Position numbers and translations under genes: made by a program
DNA from: Treponema sp.
Lineage (GTDB): Bacteria > Spirochaetota > Spirochaetia > Treponematales > Treponemataceae
Length of the DNA: 64,000 nt
Assembly (NCBI GenBank): GCA_017464425.1
Contig: JAFUDX010000025.1
Coordinates: 221,753 to 285,752 of the forward strand
Direction of reading: 5' to 3'
Notes under the pieces: generated by a model
Database searches by the model: none
What the model saw: the letters and a program-made list of their open reading frames with translations, nothing else
What the model was told of the DNA's origin: nothing
Shown: in pieces, positions 7,741-16,351 of the stretch
How the letters are laid out: the number at the start of each line of letters is the position of its first letter
Position numbering within the stretch: the stretch's first letter is position 1

Positions 7741-9302
7741 GTTTTGATTTTCTCCCACATGAACAGTCACTCTCACACATGGCAGAACTTGCATTCTCCC
7801 GTCTTTCATTTACTTTCACGCGCGAACATATAGAAAGCCTTATAACGGCGGCCCTTTCCCCAGAAGCAAGTGATAACGACCGCTATGTGTTGTCATGCAT
7901 GCTCAAAAACGCCCAAGTCGCTTCAGAAGGCACATTTCCCATTTGCCAGGACACAGGAATCGCAAACATCTTTGGCTGGAAAAAGGGCACATTCGATTTG
8001 CACGATTCATATGCAAAACTCACCGAAGGCGTCAAAAAAGTCTATGATGAAAAGAAGCTCCGTTTTTCAACGACCGTTCCGTCATCTTTTTACGAAGAAT
8101 TTGATCCCAAAACCAATCTTCCTGCTCAAATTTCAATTTTTGACGCAGATTGTGCGTTAGCTCCTGCACCTTCATTCGTAAAAGACGCGCCAAAAGACTC
8201 AGCAAGTTTTATTTTTTGCGCAAAAGGTGGCGGTTCTTCAAACAAAACAAGTTTTATTCAAGGAACAAAGGCATTTCTCACAAAAGAGCGTTTTTCAGAA
8301 TTAATAAAAACAGAGCTTGCCCATTTTGGAACAAGTGCCTGCCCGCCATACACTATTGCCATCGTTGCCGGCGGATTAAGTCCAGAACAAAACCTGCTCA
8401 CCCTAAAACTCGCTTCAATGGGAGCATATGACAAAATGACCTATGAAGCAAATGAACAGGGCTTCAGGGACAAAGAACTGGAAGATTTGGCACTCAAAAT
8501 TGCGGGCACAACAGGCTTTGGTGCCCAATTTGGCGGTACACAATTTGCCCTTTCCGTGATTGTTGTTCGGCTTCCGCGTCACGGGGCAAGCTGTCCAATT
8601 TCGTTTGGCGTTTCATGCTCAGCACATCGCAATTTAAAAGCGATTCTTACAAAAGAAGGTCTGTATCTCGAACAAACCGTGCAGCATCCCAATGAAGTTG
8701 ACGGATTTTCAAATGCCATACGCATGGCAGAAGGCGCAAAATCTTCTGAGCAGGGCGACTGCCGCCACATCACGAGCAACGGCGATATGGCTTTTGTTCT
8801 CGCTTCCCTTTCTTCCGCACAACCTGGCGAACGAATCATCCTAAACGGCAAAATACTCGTCGCTCGCGATGCGGCTCATGCCCGCTGGCAAAAACTGCTT
8901 GTCTCAGGTAAAAATCTGCCTGACTATTGCACGCGCTACCCCATTTGCTATGCAGGACCTGCCCGCACTCCCACTGGCAAAATCATCGGCAGTTTTGGTC
9001 CCACCACTGCAGGCAGAATGGATGTATACGCAGAAAGTTTGATGAGTCGTGGCGCGGCCCTCGTTACACTCGCAAAAGGAAACCGAAGCAAAAACTGGAC
9101 TGATTCGTGCAAAAAATACGGCGCGTTTTATCTTGGAACGCCCGGAGGAATCGCGGCCTTAATCGCAAGTGAATATATCGTGAGCCAAGAAATTCTGGAT
9201 TATGAAGATTTAGGCATGGAAGCGGTCAGACTCGTTGAAGTCAAAAACCTTCCCTGTTTCGTAATCACAAACAAAAACGGAGAAGATTTTTATGAGCGAT
9301 AA
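7737..9302 (+). CDS. fumA: Fumarate hydratase, class I (Fe-S), single-chain
   Basis: A 521-residue iron-sulfur fumarase joining alpha and beta domains in one chain, interconverting fumarate and malate. The three [4Fe-4S] ligands expected in FumA are visible: Cys70 (PICQDTGI), Cys202 (GTSACPPY) and Cys286 (RHGASCPISF). The beta domain begins near CYAGPARTPTGKIIGSFGPTTAGRMD. The coupling to a LytM-like gene on one side (ATGA) and an Hpt gene on the other (11-base overlap) is unusual for a central metabolic enzyme. The N-terminus is shorter than that of E. coli FumA. A related enzyme such as L(+)-tartrate dehydratase is possible but less likely given the fused chain. Confidence 0.9.
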   Translation: MSFDFLPHEQSLSHMAELAFSRLSFTFTREHIESLITAALSPEASDNDRYVLSCMLKNAQVASEGTFPICQDTGIANIFGWKKGTFDLHDSYAKLTEGVKKVYDEKKLRFSTTVPSSFYEEFDPKTNLPAQISIFDADCALAPAPSFVKDAPKDSASFIFCAKGGGSSNKTSFIQGTKAFLTKERFSELIKTELAHFGTSACPPYTIAIVAGGLSPEQNLLTLKLASMGAYDKMTYEANEQGFRDKELEDLALKIAGTTGFGAQFGGTQFALSVIVVRLPRHGASCPISFGVSCSAHRNLKAILTKEGLYLEQTVQHPNEVDGFSNAIRMAEGAKSSEQGDCRHITSNGDMAFVLASLSSAQPGERIILNGKILVARDAAHARWQKLLVSGKNLPDYCTRYPICYAGPARTPTGKIIGSFGPTTAGRMDVYAESLMSRGAALVTLAKGNRSKNWTDSCKKYGAFYLGTPGGIAALIASEYIVSQEILDYEDLGMEAVRLVEVKNLPCFVITNKNGEDFYER

Positions 9303-9633
9303 GATTATTTTTGACAAAGAGACTGCCCTTGACTTGCTCGGCAGGGACGAAGATTTGCTTCAGATTTTGATTGATTCCTTTCTTGCCGAAAACAAATTTG
9401 AAACGGCTGTGCTCAAAAAACTCGTGTCTGACGGGAAATTAGGCGAAGCGGCAAGTTATGTTCACGCAACGAAAGGAGCTGCCCGCCAGCTTTGCATGGG
9501 AAAACTCAAAGATTCAGGGCAGGTGCTTGAAGATGTCCTGCGCGGAAAGACAACGGGCGACATTCCGGCTCTTATCGAAACAATGGTCGCTAATTATGCA
9601 GAAGCAGTCGCATTCTTAAAAGGCACGCTATAA
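9292..9633 (+). CDS. Hpt (histidine phosphotransfer) domain protein
   Basis: A 113-residue protein consisting of one Hpt four-helix domain. The phospho-acceptor is His58 in YVHATKGAARQLCMGKL, matching H-x-x-K-G-A/S. Stand-alone Hpt proteins pass phosphate between a hybrid kinase and response regulators; no kinase or full receiver is in this window. Its start lies inside the last codons of the fumarase gene (11-base overlap in another frame), so translation is probably coupled. Its 3' end overlaps that of the convergent exporter gene by 40 bases. Confidence 0.85.
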   Translation: MSDKIIFDKETALDLLGRDEDLLQILIDSFLAENKFETAVLKKLVSDGKLGEAASYVHATKGAARQLCMGKLKDSGQVLEDVLRGKTTGDIPALIETMVANYAEAVAFLKGTL

Positions 9634-11810
9634 CGCCGCTTTAACTGTACTCCCACAAAAATCAACAGAATCACAATCGGCAACGCAACAAAATGACCGA
9701 CAATCGTTTTTGTTTTCTGAGCCGAGAATTCTTCTTCGCTTACGAGTTTATGCAATGCCGTAATCGGAGCCGATTTTTGCATGAGTGAGGCAAGTGCTTC
9801 TTCTCCACGCAACATAAAAAGCTCTTTCACGAAATAATCATAGTTTCTGAAATCACCGCTCGATTCTCCCGAAATAAAGCCCGTCATCAAGCTCGAAAGG
9901 AAAAACTGGTCAGAAACAAGCGAAATATTTTTGCTTCGCCCCGCGACAATAAACTGTGCCACTTCAGAATCACTCGCTTGCGCAGTTTTTGGAATCAAAA
10001 ATGGGTTCGTCAAAAACAAATCATCGTTTAATGAAGAATCTTTTGCAGGATTTTGAAGCCATGCCAAATTCGTCGTGTATAAAAGCGGCTCGACATTGCC
10101 ATAAGGGAACAGCGGGCTTGCAAAAAAGACGGTTGCCCCCTGCTTTGCTTCTTTCTGACTTTGCAAAACCACCCAGAGCGGATAATTCACTGTTGCATAT
10201 TCGGCAGTTGAGCCTTCACCACTTTCCATTGTGAGCGGATAGCATGAAATATCTTCAACAAGCGCATTTCCGAACGCAAATCCCTTGCCGTTTAAATACG
10301 AAATAAATGAATCGCTTTGATTTTTTGAGATTTTCCATTCGTCTTCGATTGTCGTATGAAACGGACTTGTCGCAACAAACAGTTTTGTTCCGCGTTCAAC
10401 TGCATTCTGAAGTAAAAACGATTCCTCGTCCGTAAGATTTTTTGTTCCAAACAGCGCAATTTCATCATCAGCAGAAAGACCTTGAAGGACAGGCACAGCT
10501 GTAAAATCAGTAAGTTCTTCAACTTCAAATCCCCGCGAAGTGAGCCAGGGAGCGACATACAGATAACTTTCTGAAATATCACGGCCATTTCCACAGAGAA
10601 GATAGACTTTCCGAGTTTTTTGAGTAACGAACTGCTGGACTCGCTGGGTCAAATCATATTCAAGCGTATTCGTAGAAAGCGTAAACGGAATTACGGCAGA
10701 TTCTTCAAGATATTGCAGAAGAATCGCAGAATACACCGTGACGAATTCAGTTTTGCTTCCGACTTCTCTTCTGATTTGCTGGCCTTGAATACCAAAATTT
10801 TTGAGTTTTTCAGGCTCCGCCTTTTTGAAGGCAAGTGTCACATTTTTTTCAGAGTGGGCGTAAGAAGAAAGAAACTGCGCTACATCCTCTGTCTGCGGAT
10901 ACAAATCCTTTAGTTCTTTTGAACGAAAATAGGTAATCCGAAGCGGATGTTCAAGTTCTGAAAGCACGAGTTTGCTCGTCTGAGAAACGGAAAACTGTTT
11001 TGCCTGTGAAAGATCCAGCCTGAAATACAAATTTTTGCTTGAAAGTGACAGAAAAATAAAAATCAGGGCAAAAAGAAGCGATGTAAACTTCGATGATTTT
11101 TTTCCAAGCCGCTTGTATTCAAAGAGAACCGACAGCAAAATCAACAGGAAAGAAAAAAGCACATAATACGCACAATTCCGTGAATCTAAAATTCCCTTGC
11201 CAAAAGAATCGAAATGCCAGGCAAACGAAAATTCCTGACACAAAAAGGTAAAAAATGAATTGGTTTTAAAATAGAGCGGCACAAGATGAAGAAAATTCAC
11301 ACAGGCAAGCACAACAACAGAAATGATGATTGGAAGAATAAACGAATGAAAAAAAACAGCAAAAAGAAGGCCAGTCAAACTTATGGAAAGGAACAAAAAG
11401 AAAAAAATACCAAAAAATCCGCTAAAACACTGACCGATGTCAACCGTTCCAAAAAATGAAACACAGAGGGGAACGGACACGAGCAGAATAACAGGAAGAA
11501 AAACCGCCGTACAGACAGCACAATTGAGCGAGAGAAAGCGATTGAATGGCGAAACCGGAATTGAATCATCAAGCAAAAGCGGACGAACTCGGAGCACAAG
11601 CAGAGGAATGGCGATAGTGCTTATATAGGGAATTGCATTAAAAAAAGGGCGAAGATTTGTTGAGCCGAATCCTGCAACAAAAAACTTACCCGCAAAGAAA
11701 AATCGGAACGAACAAAAAAGAATCGTCAGAATAGAAGTCACATAAAAAAGCGGATCAATGAGATACGAAAAAAGGGCGGTTTTATACAACACACGGAATT
11801 TTTTCATCAT
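9594..11810 (-). CDS. GldF-GldG-like ABC exporter membrane protein (permease plus auxiliary domain)
   Basis: A 738-residue protein. Residues about 15-265 hold at least six hydrophobic spans of ABC-2 permease type; residues about 280-690 form a large extracytoplasmic domain of the ABC_transp_aux (GldG-like) type, starting SLSSKNLYFRLDLSQAKQFSVSQTSKLVLSEL; a final span lies at about 705-725. It pairs with the ATPase encoded immediately upstream (ATGA overlap). In Bacteroidota GldA-GldF-GldG support gliding; elsewhere such exporters have unknown cargo. A gliding role is not implied here. The gene's end overlaps the convergent hpt gene by 40 bases. Confidence 0.8.
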   Translation of the reverse strand: MMKKFRVLYKTALFSYLIDPLFYVTSILTILFCSFRFFFAGKFFVAGFGSTNLRPFFNAIPYISTIAIPLLVLRVRPLLLDDSIPVSPFNRFLSLNCAVCTAVFLPVILLVSVPLCVSFFGTVDIGQCFSGFFGIFFFLFLSISLTGLLFAVFFHSFILPIIISVVVLACVNFLHLVPLYFKTNSFFTFLCQEFSFAWHFDSFGKGILDSRNCAYYVLFSFLLILLSVLFEYKRLGKKSSKFTSLLFALIFIFLSLSSKNLYFRLDLSQAKQFSVSQTSKLVLSELEHPLRITYFRSKELKDLYPQTEDVAQFLSSYAHSEKNVTLAFKKAEPEKLKNFGIQGQQIRREVGSKTEFVTVYSAILLQYLEESAVIPFTLSTNTLEYDLTQRVQQFVTQKTRKVYLLCGNGRDISESYLYVAPWLTSRGFEVEELTDFTAVPVLQGLSADDEIALFGTKNLTDEESFLLQNAVERGTKLFVATSPFHTTIEDEWKISKNQSDSFISYLNGKGFAFGNALVEDISCYPLTMESGEGSTAEYATVNYPLWVVLQSQKEAKQGATVFFASPLFPYGNVEPLLYTTNLAWLQNPAKDSSLNDDLFLTNPFLIPKTAQASDSEVAQFIVAGRSKNISLVSDQFFLSSLMTGFISGESSGDFRNYDYFVKELFMLRGEEALASLMQKSAPITALHKLVSEEEFSAQKTKTIVGHFVALPIVILLIFVGVQLKRRYSVPFKNATASA

Positions 11811-12520
11811 TCGCTCCCCTTTTGGCTTGTGATTTTAAAAAATGCCTCCTCAAGATTCGCGCAGTTATACTGCAACGCGATGTGGGAAGCAGAGCCAAAG
11901 GCAACACATTTTCCTTCATGAATAATGCATACCTTGTCACACAATGCCTCGACTTCCTGCATCAAATGAGTTGAAAGCAAAATCGTGTGCTCCGCTTTAA
12001 GTGATTTTATGAATTCCCGCACATGTATGATTTGCGCAGGATCCAACCCACTCGTACATTCATCCAAAACCAGAACGGGCGGATTATACAACAAACTTTG
12101 GGCAAAATTCACCCGCTGACGCTGGCCTTTTGAAAGCGTGCGAATTTTTTTGCATAGGATTTCGGACAGAAGGTCAGTCTGAAGGGTAAAATCTTTGACT
12201 CCATGCAAACGCGCGACCATGTTCAGATATTCAGAAACGGTATATTCGTCTGGAAGTTGTGGCTCTTCCTGAACAAATCCCGTAAGATTTCTGACAATTT
12301 CTGGGTGTTCACTTGCATTCACCCCATCCACCAAAACGGTTCCGCTTGTCGCAAAATGCCGCGCTGCAATTGCTTTTAAAATAGTTGTTTTTCCCGCACC
12401 GTTCAAGCCTAAAAGAGCCGTGATTTCACCATTTTGACAGGTAAAAGAAAAATTCTGAACGGCAAACGGCGCATTTCTTTGAGAAGAATATGATTTTGAG
12501 AATTCCCGAAGTTCAATCAT
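11807..12520 (-). CDS. ABC transporter ATP-binding protein (GldA/CcmA-like)
   Basis: A 237-residue ABC ATPase. Walker A is GLNGAGKTT, the signature is LSKGQRQRV, and Walker B is VLVLDECTSGLDP, followed by the His switch in LSTHLMQE. It should energise the membrane protein encoded next, with which it overlaps by 4 bases. It begins 4 bases after the stop of the helicase gene, so the relA-like, helicase and exporter genes are probably one transcript. The subfamily (DRA/CcmA) often exports drugs, polysaccharides or lantibiotics, but the substrate cannot be read from sequence. Confidence 0.92.
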   Translation of the reverse strand: MIELREFSKSYSSQRNAPFAVQNFSFTCQNGEITALLGLNGAGKTTILKAIAARHFATSGTVLVDGVNASEHPEIVRNLTGFVQEEPQLPDEYTVSEYLNMVARLHGVKDFTLQTDLLSEILCKKIRTLSKGQRQRVNFAQSLLYNPPVLVLDECTSGLDPAQIIHVREFIKSLKAEHTILLSTHLMQEVEALCDKVCIIHEGKCVAFGSASHIALQYNCANLEEAFFKITSQKGSE

Positions 12521-12524
12521 TTCT

Positions 12525-14990
12525 CTAAAGACTGTACCGCAAATTTGCTATATTTTCAATTCTCCGCGTAATTTCTGAAATCGGCTTATAGACAATCTCG
12601 CACTTCGGAATGCTCTCTGTGAACATTCTCCCGTAGGATTTTTCGATAATCCGCCTGTCGAGGGCAACAACCGCGCCCTTGTCGTCTCCGCGCCGAATCA
12701 AACGCCCGAAGCCCTGACGGAATTTTATGATCGCCTGCGGAACGCTCAGCTCCATGAACGGAAAGCCGCCTTTTTTTGAAATCTGCTCGCTCCGCGCGGC
12801 AAACACGGGGTCGCTTGGCACGCCAAACGGAAGCTTCACGATAATCACGAGCGAAAGAGACTCGCCCGGCACATCCACGCCCTCCCAAAATGAATCGGTC
12901 GCAAAAAGACAGCTTGAAACATCGTCCTTAAATTGCGAAAGCAAGCGGAATCGGTCATCATCGCCCTGCTTTAGGACCGTGATGCCAGATGAGCGAAGCC
13001 GAGTTCGGGCAGTGTCGCATGCGTGACGAAGAGAATCGTACGCGGTAAACAGCACGAGCGTTTTTCCGCCCGCCGTCTCAATCAGATGAACGATTGCGTC
13101 TTCTATAAAATTCTGAAAATTCTCGTTGTCGGAGAACGGCGCGTCGCTCGGAACGGCAAAAAACATATTTTTTTCATACGGAAACGGAGAGGCAAATTCA
13201 CCGCTCTTCACGCGCTCTTTTTCGATAAAATTGATTCCAACACGCTTTTTCCAAAAATCAAAGCTCTTGCTGATAGAAATCGTTGCCGAAGTACACACGA
13301 TGCTTTTCATCGGCTCAAACACGCCCTTGTTCATGAGCGGGGCAATGTCAAGCGGCGTTTCGTTGAATTCATAGTACATCGGATTGTCAAGATTTTTCGT
13401 CATTGCAGGGGGAAGCCGCTTTGCACCAATCCAAAACACGCTCTCGGCATGCTCTTCCCACGAAACAAAGTTCTGGCAGACTTCAACCATTGTGTCGAGC
13501 CTTCGCAAAACCGCCTTCGATTCGTAAATCACCGAGTTGTCCAAATCGTCCTCGTCAATTCCGTCGATGATTTCACGCATGATTCCGCAGATTGTCGCAA
13601 GATTTTTCTGCAAAGCGATGATTTTTTTGATAAGCTCAGAAAATCGAGGGGCAGTTCCCTCAAAAAGCCTGATGTTGAATTCCCTGCCGAGCACCGCCGC
13701 CGCCGTTTCTTCAAGGCTCGCGATGGATTCTTTCGCGCGCTCGATTTCGTTTTTCACAAGGTCGGATTTGTCTTCGATTTTAGAAAGAGCCGAAAGCGTG
13801 AACACATAGCCCGTAGAACTCGCCTTCCGCTGACGGTAAATCAAATTCAGCTGCTTTAGGATTCTGAATCGGTTAAGTGAATTTGAAAAAAAACTCGTTG
13901 CCGCGTCCTCGATTCCGTGCGCCTCGTCAAAGACAATCCGCTTGTACGGGGGAAGCACCGCCGTGTCGTCATAGCCCGCGCCGTTCATGCGTGACTCAAT
14001 GTCCGCAAATAGCATGTGATGGTTCACCACGAGAATGTTTGCGTCCGCCGCCTCTTTTCGCACCTTCATCACAAAACATTTTTCGCGGAACTTGCACCGC
14101 ATTCCCATGCACGCGTCCGCCTCAGAATTGATTCGCTGCCACAGGTTTTCGGGCGGAAGGAAACTCAAATCGCTCTTGCTTCCCGTTTTGCTTTCTTTTG
14201 CCCACGACGCTATTTTGTCAAAAATCTCCGTTTCATCGCTGAATAAATCCCGCTCCGCGCCCACTTCAGAAAGCCGCCGCAAGCACACATAATTCTGTCG
14301 CCCTTTCACGAGAATCGACTTCACTTTCTTTCCGATGATTTTTTCTGCCTGCGGAATGTCCTTTTCTGAAAGCTGCTGCTGGAGATTGATTGTGCCCGTG
14401 GAAATAACAACGCGCTCGCGGTTCGCCAACGCCCAGAGCATAGACGGCACGAGATAGGCAAACGATTTTCCGACGCCCGTTCCCGCCTCAAACACGCCCA
14501 CCGCCTCATCGTTGAAAGTGTGCGCGATTTCCTTGACAAGCTCAATCTGGCTCGGTCGCTCCTCAAAATACGGCGAGATTTTTGCAAGCGGACCTGATTT
14601 TGAAAGGTACACCGCCGTTTCATCAGAATCAAGTTTTTTGGTCACAGTCGGCTTTATCGGCTCCATGACCACATACACTTCGCTCACCGAATTATTGACA
14701 ATGTAAAATCCCTGCGCCTTTTCAGAAGCGTCAGAAGCGACCATTAAATCCGCGCCAGAGGGCTGTAAATTACCAGAAGGGTGATTGTGAATTAAAACCG
14801 AAGCCTCGCGCGCAAAAGAAAAATTCACGGGAACTGTGTCCGCGTTCCCCCTAGAGCCCGCCACGACCGAGACAACAACGCCCTCAGCATCAATATTCCC
14901 CGCAAAAAAAACTTCATTCCCGCCCGCGCTCTCAATCTGCCGCCGCATCTCCTCGCGCACCAAAGGCGAAAAGCGTTTGTTGATTTCCAT
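12525..14990 (-). CDS. DinG-family helicase fused to an N-terminal JAB/RadC-like domain
   Basis: An 821-residue protein. Residues 1-110 are a JAB/MPN domain with an intact metal motif, His68-x-His70 and Asp81 (HNHPSG...SGAD), closest to RadC. From about 140 it is an XPD/DinG superfamily-2 helicase: Walker A 168-176 (EAGTGVGKS), four Fe-S cysteines at 236, 294, 299 and 305, a DEAH box at 355-358, and the C-terminal QGFGRLIRRGDDKG motif VI. DinG unwinds D-loops, R-loops and G-quadruplexes 5' to 3'. Ordinary DinG carries no JAB domain (some Gram-positive forms carry a 3' exonuclease instead). It lies 9 bases after the RelA-like gene. Whether the JAB domain is a peptidase or nuclease is unknown. 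Confidence 0.9.
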   Translation of the reverse strand: MEINKRFSPLVREEMRRQIESAGGNEVFFAGNIDAEGVVVSVVAGSRGNADTVPVNFSFAREASVLIHNHPSGNLQPSGADLMVASDASEKAQGFYIVNNSVSEVYVVMEPIKPTVTKKLDSDETAVYLSKSGPLAKISPYFEERPSQIELVKEIAHTFNDEAVGVFEAGTGVGKSFAYLVPSMLWALANRERVVISTGTINLQQQLSEKDIPQAEKIIGKKVKSILVKGRQNYVCLRRLSEVGAERDLFSDETEIFDKIASWAKESKTGSKSDLSFLPPENLWQRINSEADACMGMRCKFREKCFVMKVRKEAADANILVVNHHMLFADIESRMNGAGYDDTAVLPPYKRIVFDEAHGIEDAATSFFSNSLNRFRILKQLNLIYRQRKASSTGYVFTLSALSKIEDKSDLVKNEIERAKESIASLEETAAAVLGREFNIRLFEGTAPRFSELIKKIIALQKNLATICGIMREIIDGIDEDDLDNSVIYESKAVLRRLDTMVEVCQNFVSWEEHAESVFWIGAKRLPPAMTKNLDNPMYYEFNETPLDIAPLMNKGVFEPMKSIVCTSATISISKSFDFWKKRVGINFIEKERVKSGEFASPFPYEKNMFFAVPSDAPFSDNENFQNFIEDAIVHLIETAGGKTLVLFTAYDSLRHACDTARTRLRSSGITVLKQGDDDRFRLLSQFKDDVSSCLFATDSFWEGVDVPGESLSLVIIVKLPFGVPSDPVFAARSEQISKKGGFPFMELSVPQAIIKFRQGFGRLIRRGDDKGAVVALDRRIIEKSYGRMFTESIPKCEIVYKPISEITRRIENIANLRYSL

Positions 14991-14999
14991 TCTGTTATT

Positions 15000-16250
15000 C
15001 TACATCTTCATTCCGAATTTTTCCATCAGTTTTGCGTGGAGATTTTCTGTTTCGGCATCGTTTAAGCCGAGCGATTGCGCGTCGGTCACATCTTTTAGCG
15101 CGTTGTCGAAATCGCCGAGCTTGTAGTATGAAACCGCCCGCCTAAAATGCGCGTGCGACTGATACTCATTGATTCGGATTGACTCGCTGTAAGCCGCAAT
15201 CGCCTCTTCGTGCTTGTTCATAATGCTCAGAACAATTCCGATGTAATAGTACGAGCGGAACGCGTTCGGGTCGTAGACAACGCTTTTTTGGAAATCTTCG
15301 AGCGAGGCGGTGTAATTGTTCTGCGAGAAATACGCCATGCCGCGGTGCTTGTGAATGACGGCGAGGACGGGCGCGGCGGGAGTCGGCTCGGAATTGATGA
15401 TGATTGAGTAGATTTCGACCGCTTTTTCCAAATCGCCGTGGTTGTGCGCCTGAATCGCTTCGAGAATCATGTCGTCAATCGTGCCGTGCACATACGGCGA
15501 AACTCGGCTAATGCTTTTTGGCTCTGGGTTTTCGATTTTTTTGCCGTTTGAAGAAAGTGTGAGCTCGTCTGCCTTTTCATAGAACGAAGCGCGGCGAGCC
15601 TCAACCTCTCCCTGCAATTTCTTTTGATAGTCGCGGATTTCTTGGAAGATAATATCTGCCAAAGTAAGGCTTGCGTTCATTGAAGCAAGTTTTCGGCGTA
15701 ACGGCATGTCGAACGGCGTGAATTCAGACTTGTAGATAAGCTCATGCTCCACTTCCGCCCATGCGTCCTGCAAAATCGTGCGGATTTGAATTTCGCACAC
15801 GAGCGTTTCAGGAAGCGGTAAATCGCATTTTTTTGGCATACAGTCTTTGGGAATTGAGACGAGCACATGCACCGACTCATAGCCGAATTCGCGGAAACTC
15901 TGCTGCGCGCCCTTGTACTCCACTTCTTTGACGACGAAATTGTCTTTGATTTGCTGCTCGACTTCGCTCAAATCTTCAAGGAAAGCGCAGATGACGCGGA
16001 TTCCCATCATGTCAGTGAGCTCGACAAAATTATTTTTTTCAGCCTCCTCGCCTTTTAAGCGAAGCACCTTGCGATAGTAACTGTTGAATGATTTTACACG
16101 AGATTTATATGTTGGGTTTGAAGACAATTGAAGCGTTTTGCGCAGTTTGTTTTCTACATTGGTTACGATTTCTGAGAAAACAGGCTTGTATGACTCATAA
16201 GTGACTTTAATATTATTCTTGCTCGGAAGTGAATTTACGAAGTTTTCCAT
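15000..16250 (-). CDS. RelA/SpoT-domain alarmone synthetase-like protein with C-terminal TPRs
   Basis: A 416-residue protein. Residues about 35-215 form a RelA/SpoT nucleotidyltransferase domain: YKSRVKSFNSYYRKV matches the substrate-binding R-x-K-x-x-x-S motif, DMMGIRVICAF the conserved core, YESVHV the active-site Tyr/His region, and CEIQIRTILQDAWAEVEHELIYK the E-x-Q-x-R catalytic block. No HD hydrolase, TGS or ACT domain is present, so it resembles a small (p)ppGpp synthetase. Residues about 255-410 are three to four TPR units. It heads a unit with the JAB-DinG and exporter genes. The -10 box ends 7 bases before the ATG. Confidence 0.87.
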   Translation of the reverse strand: MENFVNSLPSKNNIKVTYESYKPVFSEIVTNVENKLRKTLQLSSNPTYKSRVKSFNSYYRKVLRLKGEEAEKNNFVELTDMMGIRVICAFLEDLSEVEQQIKDNFVVKEVEYKGAQQSFREFGYESVHVLVSIPKDCMPKKCDLPLPETLVCEIQIRTILQDAWAEVEHELIYKSEFTPFDMPLRRKLASMNASLTLADIIFQEIRDYQKKLQGEVEARRASFYEKADELTLSSNGKKIENPEPKSISRVSPYVHGTIDDMILEAIQAHNHGDLEKAVEIYSIIINSEPTPAAPVLAVIHKHRGMAYFSQNNYTASLEDFQKSVVYDPNAFRSYYYIGIVLSIMNKHEEAIAAYSESIRINEYQSHAHFRRAVSYYKLGDFDNALKDVTDAQSLGLNDAETENLHAKLMEKFGMKM

Positions 16251-16257
16251 ATCTAGA

Positions 16258-16285
16258 ATTTTACCATAAAATCAGCGTAAATCAA
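16258..16285 (-). promoter_or_regulatory. Promoter of the RelA/SpoT-TPR gene, leaderless type
   Basis: Minus-strand TTGATT (16280-16285), 16-bp spacer, TAAAAT (16258-16263). The ATG at 16250 follows after 7 bases and no Shine-Dalgarno site exists, so the transcript would start at the start codon. Confidence 0.6.
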
Positions 16286-16303
16286 GCAGAATATTTTAAA
16301 GAC

Positions 16304-16333
16304 AAAAAACCGCCTGCAAAAGCAAGCGGTTTT
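16304..16333 (-). terminator. Intrinsic terminator after flaA
   Basis: A 12-bp stem AAAACCGCTTGC / GCAGGCGGTTTT (one G-U pair) with a TTTT loop, followed on the minus strand by a run of Ts. It is placed 18 bases after the flaA stop and separates flaA from the RelA-like gene. Confidence 0.88.
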
Positions 16334-16351
16334 AACCAGGAATCTAGTTAC

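Noticed and set aside
13023..13859. Open frame of 278 codons opposite the helicase gene
   Set aside because: Arg/His/Phe-rich composition typical of a shadow frame; the helicase on the other strand is certain.
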